Shown: positions 24,340-45,757, counted from the stretch's first letter. The stretch is DNA of 64,000 bases from Nissolia schottii (GCA_003254905.1 QANU01055523.1:1-64000), one strand, 5' to 3'. Numbers and translations: made by a program. Notes: generated by a model from the sequence alone, not told the origin.

Positions 24340-24760
24340 GCTCTGATACCAATTGATAGAAAATAATAATTTCTTCTAATCATAGCATGTGAAATATAAC
24401 CAATTTCTAAGTGATAGAGAAAGGAAATTTACCAGGAATTGAAGGGGCGGAAGCCATTGTCCACTGGTGCCTGCAGATGAGAGAATGAGAAGAGAGAGAG
24501 AGAAGAGGAAGAGGTTCTGTTTCTCCTATGCTCTGTGTCATGTTCCAAAAAATAAGAGAGAACATTTATTTATTCTTAATAGGGAAGAAGAATAAAAACT
24601 GACACAGGGTAGGCGAAGGGACTCTTCCATACATTAGGTAATGATGGACCTAACCCACCTATCATCAGCTAGTCCAAACATATGCACACATTATTCTGGC
24701 AACTAAGTTAATCTGGACAAATTACTAATTTATGCATGTCCACAAAATATTATTCCAACA
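24340..24760 (-). mobile_element. LTR (5') and primer-binding site of a Copia-like element, minus strand
   Basis: GCTCTGATACCA at 24340-24351 is the minus-strand tRNA-Met primer-binding site. The LTR is 24354-24760 (407 bp), reading TGTTGGAATAAT...TTTTCTATCA on the minus strand. It abuts Copia gag-derived sequence to its right, which implies insertion into that older element. Its partner LTR was not found. It is a truncated fossil. Confidence 0.6.
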
Positions 24761-25840
24761 AGTCAAGCCACTAATCAACATTTTTTGTTGATGTAGCCAA
24801 ATTCAATTCATAAGTCATAGCAACAATTTCATCTTCAACCATATTGGTTGTTCTTGATGTTGTTCCAAACTTTTTCTTTTTTCCAGTAATGTGGCTTACC
24901 ACAAACAAAATAAGTCTTTCCCTTTGTTTGAACATCAATATTAGAAACAGAATCATGATGTTGCCCCCAGATTTTGGAAATTTTGAATGCATTTTTTTGC
25001 AAAATTCTTGTTTCTTCTTTAATTCTCAGATGTTTTAGAATCTGTTCAACAGTAAAGGTTTCTGTGGTATGCAACAATTTATTTCTATATCCATGCTAAT
25101 TGGGAGGAAGTTTAGTAATGATTTCCCCAACTTGCATGGATTCAAAGATTTTAACTTTAAGTTCTTTCAATTTAGATACCGTAACTTCTAAATCATGAAC
25201 TTGATCCATAATAAAAATTGTATCAGACATTTGAAATTCAAAATATTTCATAATTAGAAACTTATCTATTTCTTTGTTTTCTGTGTTGTACTTGGATTCC
25301 AATGCCTCCCAAATCTCTTTTGGAGAAAAACAGACACGAACAAGTCGTACAAGCAATCTGGCAATAATTCGTCTTCCACCCTTTTATTTTTGTTTTCCAC
25401 TTGATCGCTTCGGTACATGTGCCAATTGGTTTAGGAATGGCTTCCCATTTGAGATCAAGAATGTATGAAACCTTTAAGGTATTCAACAAAAACATCATTT
25501 GGTCCTTCCAATGATTGAAGTTTGATACATGAAAACAATTAAGTTTGAGGAAATCTTGACTCATAACTTTGAATGCATATTCCTGTGTAGACTCAATCAA
25601 ATTAACACCTTAAAATTGTTATCCAAATGAATATGGAATCCGAAGAAGATGGAATTTTTGCAGGTCTTGAAACAAGATCAAATATCACATTGTCCTTAAG
25701 GGTTGTATCCACTCTCGTTGCGTGTTGTATGTGCAACATTATTTTATACAGTTTAGAGTTGCGATAAGTTTTCAACAAAAAATGTTGCGGTAGACTTTCT
25801 TTTGGCCTCTCAAACGTTGCTAGATCTCGGTAAACTAGCA
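24761..25840 (-). mobile_element. Copia gag remnant and start of its 5' LTR
   Basis: The minus strand shows Copia gag features: an N-terminal FNHWKDQM-type segment, a central IWEALESKY-type segment, and a CFVCGK-like zinc-knuckle remnant near 24880-24920. From 25617 rightwards an LTR-like stretch begins TGTTATCCAAATG and matches the outer end of the LTR at 19507. Several interruptions are present, and it is clearly a dead, old copy. Confidence 0.65.
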
Positions 25841-25844
25841 TAAA

Positions 25845-25978
25845 ATAACATGAGCCGACCAGTTGATGAGTCTCAAGGGAAAAATTAATTCAAAATTTCC
25901 AATTTGTATTAAATATAGGAGTTGAACTCAATACCATGGAGAAGGGGAAACTTATGCATACCACTAGGCTATATATTA
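25845..25978 (-). mobile_element. tRNA-derived SINE-like fragment
   Basis: On the minus strand, TAGCCTAGTGGTATGC (about 25971-25956) fits the RNA polymerase III A-box, and GAGTTCAACTCC (about 25931-25919) fits the B-box at normal spacing. AT-rich sequence follows. No target duplication was identified and the ends are approximate. Confidence 0.4.
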
Positions 25979-27156
25979 TGTTGTGCAATCATGTCCCTTA
26001 AGCTGTATATATTATTATATAACTAAATCGTAACTAGAAATATGCTATTATGTGATGATATTCTAATAATTATATATAATATTAAATTGTTAATTATTTG
26101 TATCATTTCATTATATTTATTTACATTTTAATATATTTTAATATGTTTATTTAATTATATCTGTTTTAGCATTTGACACAGTGACTCATTGGTCATCAAC
26201 TGAGTCAGTCACTAGCTCGAGTTTAATAACTATGATCATAATTGGAGTAAAGTGAGGGACTTTTGATTTTTAGATGCAATAATGTTTAATAAAAAATTAA
26301 GTAGTAGCCAAAACTTTAATAAGTGTACTGATATTTCAAACATTTTTATTATTTGTACTCTATGTATGTATTAATTTTAGGTAACACATTAAAGTTGTGT
26401 CCTTAAGTATTTAAGATAACGTATTTTTAAACATTGTAATTTATAAATAAAGTAATTATAACACATTTAAAGATATGCTAGGAGCAGCATAGGCCTATCA
26501 GAATTGTTGAATTGATCTTCAAAGTTCTCAATATTTTAAAGATGTGAATTGTCGTGTTCTTATTGATTTCTAATGAAAGCTAGCTTTATTTATTTTATGG
26601 ATCGATTGATCAAAGCTTTTTCTGAAAGTGAAAAATAGGTTCTAACTTTATTTGGGCCGGTCTTCTTTCTTTTGTGGATTATAAAACAAAGGTAGCCTTT
26701 GTTTTTCCCTCAAAGCAATATGGATTGTGAAACACGCTAACTTTGATTGCGAAATGATATTTGTACATCAAAAAGTAAAGAGACATCTAACACTTTGTGA
26801 AAGAAGTGAGAGAGAAATAAAATATAAGGAGAAAAAATAAATAGTGGATTCCATGTATTTTGTGAATGAAGTGTTGAGGTGTTTGAGAGATAAAATGTAC
26901 AAATAACACGTAATTAGATGATATCACCTTTAAAGTTGTCTTTAGAAAAGCTTAGCGCATAAATGTTTATTGCCTTAGTGCAAGACTTCCAAAAGCATGT
27001 CAATTAATTACAATTCGCTTAATTATTTCCTTTATATGTAGTCATCTCCACAACCACAATTTCAATCATCACCACCAACATACTATCCACAATTACAAGA
27101 ATATCTTATCAGCATCCTTTGGTTGTGTATGTTATTGATTATTGAATCCAAAAACC
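25979..27156. other. 5' flank of the receptor kinase gene
   Basis: AT-rich with no gene seen. TTTATATGTAG at about 27029-27039 is a possible TATA box 120 bases before the start codon. The CA/AC-rich sequence that follows (27040-27110) is typical of a plant 5' UTR. Confidence 0.35.
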
Positions 27157-30100
27157 ATGATACCCTTGTTTGTAAAGATTCAGCACAACAAGAATCTAGC
27201 ATGCTGGCAGATTCTCTTCATATTCCTTTGTGTCCTCCTAAAACTCTCTTCACCACAAGTTGCTGTTGTTCATGATGAACTAAATGCACTCTTAAAGTGG
27301 AAAGCAAGCCTTGACAACCAAAGCCAACTTGCTTTGTCATCTTGGCAAGGTACTACTAGCCCATGCAGATGGCAAGGAATTCAGTGTGATAAATCCAAGT
27401 CCATAACCAGCATAAATCTTGATAGTTATAAACTAAAAGGTACACTCCACACTCTCAGCTTCTCCTCATTCCCCAACCTCCTCAGCATAAATTTCTACAA
27501 CAACTCACTTTATGGATCCATCCCTCCACAAATTGGTAACATATCCAAAGTTAACCATTTGAACTTCTCTTTAAACCCTTTTGGCGGTTCCATCCCTAAG
27601 GAAATGTGGACAATGAGGAGTTTACACAAGCTTGATCTTACCTATTGTCTTCTAAGTGGATCAATCCCGGGTTCCGTAGCAAATTTGTCCAACTTATCAT
27701 TTCTAGATTTATCAGGCAACAATTTTTCTGGCTACATTCCTCCTGAGATTGGAAAACTGAGCAACCTTGTGTATCTTGGCATGGGATATAACCATCTTTT
27801 GGGTTCCATTCCCCAAGAAATTGGAATGTTGACAAAAATTCAGTATCTTGATTTGTCACTTAATACTCTCTCTGGTTCTATCCCTTGTACAATTGGTAAC
27901 TTGAGCAATTTGCATAGATTTATCCTTTCCAATAACACCCTCTATGGGCAAATCCCATCCTCCATGTGGAACATGTCTAACTTGTCCTGGCTACGGCTTG
28001 ATCACAATCAGCTTTCTGGATCGATCCCTGCTTTCATAGAAAATTTGTCTAACTTGGATCTCCTTGCACTTGATAGAAACCACCTTTCTGGATCCATTCC
28101 TTCCACGTTAGGAAACATGACCAAACTCAGCACGATATACCTGCGCTCTAACAAATTTTCTAGATCAATTCCTGCCTCCATAGGTAATCTGATCAACTTG
28201 GATACCCTCAGTCTCCAAGGAAACAATCTTTCTGGACCTATCCCTGACACAATTGGAAAGTTGAAAAGGCTCTCTATTCTAGAACTATCCTCCAACAAAC
28301 TCGATGGCGAAATTCCAATGGTCGTGAATAACCTAACCAACTTGAATACCTTTCTAGTAGCCCAAAATGATTTCATTGGCCATTTACCACCTCAAATTTG
28401 CTTAGGTGGGTCACTAGTTTACTTCAATGCTGATGACAACCATTTTACTGGTCCGGTACCAAGAAGCTTGAAGAACTGCTCCAAAATTCGTAGAATCAAG
28501 TTAGAGGGAAACCAATTGGAAGGAGACATAACACAAGATTTTGGCATTTATCCGAACTTGGAATATATTGATCTGAGCGACAATAAATTTCATGGTCAAA
28601 TTTCACCAGACTGGGCCAAGTGCCCTAATCTTGATAGCTTGATCATATCCAACAATAGTATTTCCGGTGGCATACCATTAGAACTTTTTAATGGTACCAA
28701 GTTGGGCAGGCTTCATCTTTCTTCGAATCGATTGACTGGGGAGGTTCCAAAAGAACTAGGAAAGTTGAAAAACTTGAATTCACTCAAGCTCAGCAACAAT
28801 TTTCTTTCAGGGGACATTCCTGCAGAAATAGGATTGTTGCATAATCTTCAAATCTTGCATCTAGCTGGAAATGAGCTCACTGGCTGCATACCAAGTCAAG
28901 TTGTGGGGTTACCCAACTTATTGGAATTGAACTTGAGTATCAACAAACTAGAGGGAAGCATCCCCTCTGAGTTTGGCTCATCAGATTCTCTTTATTCTCT
29001 TGATCTTAGTGAGAATCTGTTGAATGGAACAATACCAACAGTTCTTGGACAGTTGAAGAATTTGCACTTCTTGAACCTCGCACACAACAATCTCTCTGGT
29101 GAAATTCCGACTAGTTTTGATGGCATGTCAAGCTTGATTGCTGTCAATATATCATACAACCAGTTAGAAGGGCCACTACCAAACAATCAAGCCTTTCTTA
29201 ATGCCACAATTGAGTCATTAGAAAACAACAGAGGCTTGTGCGGTAATGTCACTGGTTTGGTGTTATGCACAATCATCCCCAACCAAAAGAGTCACAAGGT
29301 CATCCCATTGGTTTTATTCCCTGTCTTGGGAGCACTATTAGTACTTTGTGGGGTGGGAGTTTCAATGTATGTTCTTTGTAGAAATACAAGAAAGAAAGAA
29401 GACCAAGGTCAGACTAAAGAAGCACAATCAGAAGAACATTTCTCCGTATGGAGTCATGATGGGAAAATGGCGTTTGAGAATATCATTGAAGCTACCGAGA
29501 ACTTTGATGACAAGTATCTGATTGGTATGGGAGGTCAAGGATCTGTTTACAAAACTGTGTTACCATCAGGTAAAGTTGTTGCTGTGAAGAAACTTCACAT
29601 GGAAACAGATGGATATGATGTGAACTCCAATTTGAAAGCATTTGAGAATGAGATTAGAGCATTGACTGAAATCAAGCACCGGAACATCATTAAGCTAGAA
29701 GGATTTTGCCAACATTCAAGGTTCACATTTTTGGTTTATAAGTTCATAGAAGGGGGAAGTTTGGATCAAGTACTAAGCAATGAATCACAAGCAGCTGCAT
29801 TTGATTGGGAGAAGAGGGTGAATGTTGTTAAAGGTGTGGCTAATGCTTTGTCATATATGCATCATGATTGCACACCTCCTATAGTTCACCGTGACATATC
29901 AAGTAAGAATGTCCTTTTGGATTTGGAATATGAAGCTCATGTCTCTGATTTTGGAACAGCTAAGTTTCTGAAGCCTGGTTCAATTTGGACCACACTTGCT
30001 GTCACCTATGGGTATGGAGCTCCAGGTGGGCTATTCTTCTCTTCTATTTAAAAATGAAAATAATCACAAATTGCAATTAATTACACCACTTTTGTGTTTA

Positions 30101-30698
30101 AGTTCTGTAAAGAGATTTAGTTGAGCCGTAGAGGAATTGGACTCACCCAAGGCAACCAAAAAATTCATTATTCAACACCTTTTGTAGAACATTAATGATC
30201 TTTAGTCTTACTGCTTTTTATGTAAAACTGAAGGTGTCGAATAATGCAAAAGTAACTAACTTGTTTTTTCTAAATAAAAAGTAAAACAAAAAATATATAC
30301 AATGCTTTATAAATAACTTTAAAATTTGATTTATTGCAGAGATTGTCCAGACTACAAAAGTGACAGAAAAATGTGATGTTTATAGTTTTGGAATACTTTG
30401 TCTCGAAATCCTTATGGGAAAGCATCCGGCAGATCTCATCATTTCATTGTTGTCGTCATCAACAGCAGCAGCGACTTACAATCTGTTATTAGTTGATGTT
30501 ATAGACCAACGACCTCCTCATACTAATAACAGTTCTGTTGTTGGGGATATCATCTTGATTGCAAAGTTGGCACTTAGTTGCTTGAGTCAAAGTCCACATT
30601 CTCGCCCTGCCATGGATGAAATATCTAAGGAGCTTATGATGGGAAAATCACCTTTGGCAGACCAATTTCCTATGATCAGACTTGAACAACTCCAATGA
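27157..30698 (+). CDS. LRR receptor-like kinase, MIK2-like
   Basis: Two exons, 27157-30025 and 30340-30698 (1075 aa); the intron splits the Glu codon of the kinase APE motif. I chose the ATG at 27157 because the longer frame to 27142 begins with TTG. In order: a signal peptide (about residues 5-35); an N-cap with paired Cys (SPCRWQGIQC); about 23 plant-type LRRs (LxxLxLxxNxLxGxIP); a C-cap (GLCGNVTGLVLC); a transmembrane segment at about 715-741; and a kinase with a GMGGQGSVY loop (about 790), Lys811, HRD 911-913 and DFG 931-933. All catalytic residues are present, so it should be an active RD kinase at the plasma membrane. The architecture and the HRDISSKNVLLD loop fit LRR subfamily XIIb, the MIK2 group, whose Arabidopsis member perceives SCOOP peptides. 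The ligand here is unknown. Confidence 0.9.
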
Positions 30699-31383
30699 AA
30701 CATAACATTGGATTAATACTCTACGCGTATTTTATTTTGAAAGCTTGTTAAATTTGTGTGTACCATGTGTAATGTGTGAGATTTTTCCTTTTTTTTTCCT
30801 TTGTTTGATTGTGCTTTCACCACTTCTCCATGGTGACTCAATATCTATTTCAGCCAGTCTTTTGTCTTGTCCACAAATTAAAATTAATGGACAACGTATT
30901 CTCTTGTAAACCATTATTTTCTCTATTCCTCCTTAACTTTCCATGAACCCACAATTACATCCCCATTAAAGTGGGGGAGAAACTGATAAGGACTTGCAAA
31001 AATTGACATAAATATGAAAGCAAAATTTCTCTTCATATCACTCGCCTAATTGTGGTCCTCTGCTATCCACCTGTTATGTGTACATATAAAAAAAAAATAT
31101 AAACATTTTGTCATCTCGTTCACAAAACATTATAAAATTCATTTTTTTGACATCATTATTCTTTTGTAATCTTAAAACGTTATGTTAAATATATTTTAGA
31201 TAACACAATAAATTTATATAATTTATAATTAAAATATTAGTTTTATATAGTTAAAAATATAAATTTAATATGACACCCGAGGTTCAAGCGAATTTTCTCA
31301 GGTGATTAAATCACAAACATCTTACAGGGCTTCAAATGGACCGGGAGTGCTCGAGAAATTGAGGAAGCAAAAAAGTTGTGGAA
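30699..31383. other. Intergenic region between receptor kinase and beta-glucosidase
   Basis: It holds the 3' UTR of the kinase and the short promoter of the next gene. Both are AT-rich, with no clear motif beyond scattered TATA-like words. Confidence 0.4.
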
Positions 31384-39723
<8,340 letters not shown>

Positions 39724-40434
39724 GCAAAGGAGCCACTCTTGGATTCTGAGAAAGTGTTTGCATGAGGGAATATAATTTTTTTTGTATTTTCTATATTTGA
39801 TTGAAGTTAGGACACGAGAACACAAATTTTTTTGTCGAATGAGACATGGAATTAGGTCTGGTGAGAGAGGGATCTTTTGTCTCTCTCCCCATATCTTGCT
39901 CTTCAATTAAACGTTGCCTAATGTACTTGTTTATTTTAAAAAACTGTGTTGTGAATATTTTCTATACCCTAGTTTTTTTTTTTCAATTAGTTTGAAGACA
40001 GCTACTACTAAGCTTCTAGAGATGTAGCCTACTTATTTATTTTTAGTTTTTCGGTCAACATTAGTTTCTTTTCTATTCATTGTCTTAGAGAGAACAATTA
40101 TTGAATCAAGCCCATATTTAATTTTACATTTAACAACTTTTAATATTATTATTATAAAAGTTTTTGGACTCTTAGTAATTGAAAAATGATAGTATGCCAA
40201 TTTAAATAAAAAATCTCATGATCACATTTACAAATGTGTGGAATCTACTGTAGACCACACACATCCATTTTGGACGCTACGCACCATGTATAGCATTACT
40301 CTTCGTCAGTTTTTGAATTATGAGAAAAAGAAAATTAGGGGAAGGAAATAGAGAGTTATTAAATTTATTTTAATAATTTTATCATTTTAAAAATAATTAA
40401 ACGTTATTAATATCTATATTTCCATACTTTTATA
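39724..40434. other. 3' flank of the GH1 gene
   Basis: AT-rich with no gene seen; the 3' UTR of the glucosidase should end within the first 200-300 bases. Confidence 0.4.
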
Positions 40435-40442
40435 CTAATAAT

Positions 40443-40783
40443 TAGGGCTGTCAAATAAGTCAACCTAACCCGTTTAAGTTCAATCAGTTTAACCCACAAG
40501 TTAAACAAGCCAAGTTAAATAGGTTTTTATTTTTTGCAGGCAGATTTTTTTCACATTTAATCTGTCAATTTAATGTCGTTAAAAGGGTCAACTTGCGGAT
40601 CAAGCCTATTTTAAAACCTAGAACTATCATATAAGTCAATCAACCACATTTAACTTGTGAGTTAAACGAACCATGTTAAACTAGTTTTTATGTTTTGTGG
40701 GTGGATTTTCTTCATGCTTAGCCGACCCATTTAATGTGGATAAATGGGATAACCCGTGGGTTGTGCCCGTTTTGAAAACCCTA
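40443..40783. mobile_element. hAT-type MITE with internal duplication
   Basis: The ends TAGGGCTGTCAAA and (inverted) TAGGGTTTTCAAAA form short terminal inverted repeats. Outside them are CTAATAAT (40435-40442) and TTAATAAT (40784-40791), an 8-bp target duplication with one mismatch, as in hAT elements. The interior is two tandem copies of about 170 bp carrying 'GTTAAAC...AA(G/C)CA(A/T)GTTAAA'. A truncated relative of the left end is at about 49546. Confidence 0.55.
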
Positions 40784-40791
40784 TTAATAAT

Positions 40792-41555
40792 AAAGAGAAT
40801 ACAAAAAAGTAATGACTTTTTTTTTATCTCTCCTCACTAAATTTTTCAATTTTGGAGATATAATAAAAATATACGTTGTAAAGAAGAAGAAGAAGAAGAA
40901 GAAGAGTAATAGATAAAGAAAAAGAGCATATAAAGAGTTTTATTATTGAGATTCTCAAAGATGTGTGATACATAGAGTACCAAAAGTCTATTTATAGATC
41001 GATAAGGTGAAATATATAAGGAAAGATAAGATAACAAACTCTATCTAATAAAATCCTAACTGAATCAAGATAAGGACATCCATCAAATATTTCGTAACAA
41101 TATAAAAGTCTTTTTTATATATCCATATTTTATATCCGAGGAAATAACTTTCCACTCACACTTCTTAACTACCACACTCACCCACTATTTCATTGATGTG
41201 TATGTAACCCTCCAAATTGGGAGATCAACGAGGGAATGAGACGCGTTCTCCCTTCCCTCATTCATTAAACTAATTGAACATCCAAATAAAAGGGTGACAT
41301 GTTTATTATGTCCACTTTAATTCTTGTCTTTCCATTCCCTTCCATTATGAGTCATTATCTTCTATCATCTATGAAACTTGCAAACCCCTTTTTTTTTAAA
41401 ACATGGCCTAAGGGAAGTTGTTACATGGAATTTAGAATAGAAAATTTTGAGGTTTTTAATGCATTCAATGCATTAAAATTTTGAAAATCCTATCCTTAGA
41501 TTAGCATAGTTGAGAGTTAGTTATAAATTCACTTGTAATTCCATTATTCATTTAC
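40792..41555. repeat. Intergenic DNA with (AAG)n microsatellite
   Basis: (AAG)n lies at 40881-40906. The rest is AT-rich with no gene seen. Confidence 0.6.
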
Positions 41556-41559
41556 ATTT

Positions 41560-44015
41560 CATCTAGATCTCTCAATCTATATATAAGGCAGATTAGACAC
41601 ATTATGAAGTTGAGTTGATTCATTATATCAAGTGAAGCATATTTAGAGTAATTTTCTCTTGAGTCTGGTTTTCTTTATCCTCAAACTATGTTCATGGTTC
41701 ATTCCTCATTCTTGGTTTCTTCATTTGTTATCGTATCATAGCTCCTAAATTAGGAGCTCTTTTGTGCACTCTTGTCTTCCTCTTTTCCGTTCTTCAACAT
41801 CTTCTCATCTTCACGAGTTCATCAATGGCGAACCAGAACCAAGAATAAGCTACAGTGGTAGACTAGAATCTAGAGTGTGTGACCCCTATTCGGTAGGCCG
41901 CTGCCGTGGTCCCTAAGCACTGCAATGGCATAGACAAAGCGAGGCGCTACAGTGGTCTCTCACCGCTTCAGCGACACAAAACAAATGCAACATTGGTTAT
42001 GCGCTACACTGGCTCGCTAAGCCCTTATCGAGCTTGACTGGCTTCAAGGGGAGGTTTTTTTTTTCCCCTATAAATAGAGACCCCATAGTAGAGCTTTAGT
42101 TATTAATTTCCTTCAAAGCTCTTAAGTTTCCACTCAGTGTTGGGACTTTTTGCTCTAGTTTTTTTGTAAAGACACAACATCTTCACTGAAATCACGCCCT
42201 GACCCTACTATTTGTCCAAAAACCAAAAACGCTTAAAGATATCCTAACTTATCACAAAACTCATTTTCACCAAAACTCTCTACATGAGCAAGGCCCAAAA
42301 TTTCACAAGGAAGCTAAATATGTAACTAGATTCCAAAACAATGAAGACGAAACCTACTAAACCTCAAGGGCAGCAGCTATGACATGAAGAAAAACTCACT
42401 TTTGACATCAACTATGTTCATGAAAAAAGCTTAGAATATTGCAAGGAACTCAAATCTACCACTAGATTCAAAGACAAACATAGAGAACATGAAGAACCCT
42501 AACAAGGCCAAAATGAACATGGACATGGATGGACATAAAAATTATAGTTTCTTGAAGAAAATCTCTTGGGAAAACCGAATATATCATCATCTTAAACATG
42601 CACAAGCATAGGAAGTACATTAGTGCTAGAAACAAAACAACAAATGGAAATCTTAAAGAACCCACGAGGGCCAAATTTTCCCTATGGTATTTTTTATGGA
42701 AAAACAAAAATTTTGCTGGTGGAAAATAAACCCAAAAATGATATTAGAAATTGAAACACACAAATTTTTACATAGAACTCTTCAAAACCAATTTTTTTTA
42801 ACACATGTATGATCAAAGGAACATATTTTCATGGAGAGAAAGACGAGGAGAGTAAAATACACAAGAAAACACAGTCATGCAAAGAAAAATCTGCACATGT
42901 GTGCAAAGAGAATCGACCTTTCTTGAAAACAAAACAGATATTCGTGTAGAGGAGGATAAGGGCTTTAATTTCTATGAAGGGTGTATGAGGTTTTGATGAG
43001 TTTTGTCTGGTGTTTTGGGAGAGGGAAGGCCACGGCTTAAGTGAAGGAGAGGGAGGGGTTGAGTTTCTTTCTTTGGGTTTCAAGAGAGGGAAGTGAGAGT
43101 TTCTTGCTCCAAGAGCTTTTCAAAAAGAAGCATGCAGTGACTGAGTTTGCATGTGAAGAAGAGTTTTTGGGAAAAAGAGGAGGAGGGTGTCGTGGCACCA
43201 TTAAGGGGCTTGTGGGGCGATATTAATTGTGGTTAGTTGCGGGAATGGTGTCTAAATTATTTTGTTGCGCAATACATTATGCACTAAAAAATTAAAAGAC
43301 AGACGCTTAATTGATTTTCATCATACTGAAACCAAAACAAATAATTATTCTAAAAACACTGTAGGAGTGGGTCCACATATGTCTTTGGTCTCTAGGAAAC
43401 CTTAAACAGAGGCGAAGTGGGTCTAGCAGATCAGCAGACTCGATACTAACTTTCAAACCATAGCTCTGATTATTGTGCCATCGATGGCTATGGAATTGTC
43501 TCAAAACGAGGATTATAAAACTTTGAACTCCTTAGAGGTACCTTGAACTTTACTTGAGACCCTCTATGAGTTCTTGGTCAAAGAGTTGACTCATTATAAA
43601 ACTACAATTATTTATTGGAACAATAGCTGATTGTCGAACTGACTGTTTGACTTTTGAGTTGATTGTTGTTTTGTCATATTAATTGACTGGAATATTTTGT
43701 CTTATTAGCTAAATGTATTATTATCATGTATTATGCGACTGTATGGTTCAAACAGATACTAGTGTGATAGTCTAATTTAGTATGTTATTTATTGTATAGA
43801 AGGACAATATTTCATATAACGAAAATGTGGGATTTTACCTATTTCGTCTAGCTTTCTCAATCTGTGTATAAGGCAGAGTTAGACACATTGTGAAGTTGAG
43901 TTGATTCATTATATCAAGTGAAGCATATTCAAAGCAATATTCCCTTGAGTCTTGTTTTCTTGATTCTCAAGCTATGTTCATGGTTCAATCCCCATTCTCG
44001 GTTTCTTCATTTACT
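41560..44015 (+). mobile_element. Old LTR retrotransposon relic, non-coding interior
   Basis: Two direct copies, about 41560-41729 and 43849-44014, share 'TAAGGCAGA..TAGACACATT.TGAAGTTGAG' and run on to 'GGTTTCTTCATTT'. The first is followed at 41730-41743 by a worn tRNA-Met primer-binding site (TCGTATCATAGCTCC). Only the 3' parts of the LTRs are recognisable. The interior of about 2.1 kb has no recognisable gag or pol. It is an old, broken fossil. Confidence 0.5.
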
Positions 44016-45117
44016 AAACGAAAAATTTTATCTTTTTTATTCCTTAAACCCTAATTACATTAATGTAACTGATACGAAACAATTTTTCCCACTAAACATG
44101 TTTTATATAATTACTAATATTATTTATCATTTATCTTTATTTGTGTATTAACCCTTGAACTTTACAATTATTCATTTTTATTAACACTTCATAATTATTC
44201 TAAAATGAATAAGGTAACCACAGTCTCATTAATGACTTCTAAATAATCTTCTTATTTGTATTTTCCAACAAACACAAAAAAAAATTGCGAATGAATCTTT
44301 TTATGTTATTTTTTCACATGACAAAGTTATGTATGATCTCACAGCATCAATTTATTTATTGCTTATGTCATACATAAATTTCATTTTTTTAATTAATAAT
44401 ATAAGATTAAACATGACTTTGTTTATAATCATATAAAAAAAAATAACATGAGAACCTTCATTCCGAAATAGGCCATAATGAAGGTGTATCTCAAATTGTG
44501 AAGTCAAACCCAAAACAACAACCATCATCGAGTAAGAAAAAGAATATATCCCAATAAATTAAGAAAACAATATAGTAGTATATTCACGTACCAGAAAAAG
44601 AGGTAAACAATATTCAAAAGCAGCCGCAATGTCTACCCTTTAGATACGTTGCCCTTCACCTTTATTCGGCCCAAGTACGGATGGAACTGTGAACTATGAA
44701 TATGAATAAGTCAGTGCATTGTGAAATAAGTGCCACATTCATTTTTCCAATTGGGGTTCTCATCTATATATTCATTACTCAACATTGCAAGTTGCAAACA
44801 TACTCAATAGTCTTTTCTTCTCAACTCAAGTGGCAACATATATGTTGGCTTTTAGAGAAAGAATATTATGGGAATTATTTTAGATAATTTGTAAATAATC
44901 ATATTTCATGAGTATGGATTTCATTAGGGTGGGTTCATAGTAATTTTTATATTTTTGTGAATGTGATTATTTAACGGTTGTTTAAAATAATTGTCATGAT
45001 AATATGACTATTGATTTTATTTAAATTTTTAGATAACATGATAATTGTATAAACATCTAATAATTTCTTAGCACATTTACTCCTACTCTAAGTTTAAAGC
45101 CGTTAAAAAAATTCAAT
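44016..45117. other. AT-rich intergenic DNA, no gene seen
   Basis: Only short chance open frames; no repeat structure was detected by eye. Confidence 0.4.
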
Positions 45118-45745
45118 CTTGTGGCAATATGTTGAGTCATAGCTATATACAATCTATTCAACACACCTTCCATAACCTACTATCACTCTACCGCGTCTAG
45201 CCATTAATGCACAACAATCAATTTTGAACAAAAAAGCGCTTTTTTGTATTGTTCTTGCATATACAATGCAATGTAATTGAACAACAAAAGGAAATATGGA
45301 TATAGAGGATATATATATATAGTCAAGATAAGAATATATACATGCATTAGGATACTTATAATTTGTATACAAATCCAAAAAAAAAAAAAAACGCGCAATC
45401 CCTGCTATACTACCTAGGTGCTAATTTGTGCCACAATTAAGTACTTCTACTCGTAACTGCCGTCAAAATTCATGACCTTGTGACATTATTGTGTTATTAT
45501 ATTAATCTATTCAACAAATTCTTCCATCACTCGTGACTTATTTTTCTTCTCCCTATTTTGGATTAACCTCCCGTCACTCAAAGCACACATATCTACCTAC
45601 CCATTAATGCGAACACTATATTTTGAACAAAAAGCTCTTGTTTGTAATATTGTTTCATATACACATATATACAATGTAAGTGAACAACTTAAGGAAATAT
45701 GGACAGAGGACAATCATGATATAAATTCACATCCATATTTAGGAT
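45118..45745 (+). promoter_or_regulatory. Duplicated promoter-proximal segment of the dioxygenase gene
   Basis: Copy A (about 45140-45375) and copy B (about 45500-45760) align throughout: AATCTATTCAACA, CCATTAATGC, TTTTGAACAAAAA, ACAATG.AA.TGAACAAC and GGAAATATGGA occur in both in the same order, ending at GGAT(A/T)CTTATAA. Copy B holds the working TATA box; the copy A equivalent reads ACTTATAATTTG. Confidence 0.7.
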
Positions 45746-45748
45746 TCT

Positions 45749-45757
45749 TATAAATAG
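45749..45757 (+). promoter_or_regulatory. TATA box of the dioxygenase gene
   Basis: TATAAATAG, a canonical plant TATA box, lies 101 bases before the start codon. It would give a 5' UTR of about 70 bases, which is A-rich before the ATG. Confidence 0.7.

Noticed and set aside
30026-30339. Kinase domain truncated at 30051, suggesting a broken receptor
   Set aside because: A normal GT-AG intron joins GCTCCAG to AGATTGTC and restores the APE motif and the rest of the kinase.
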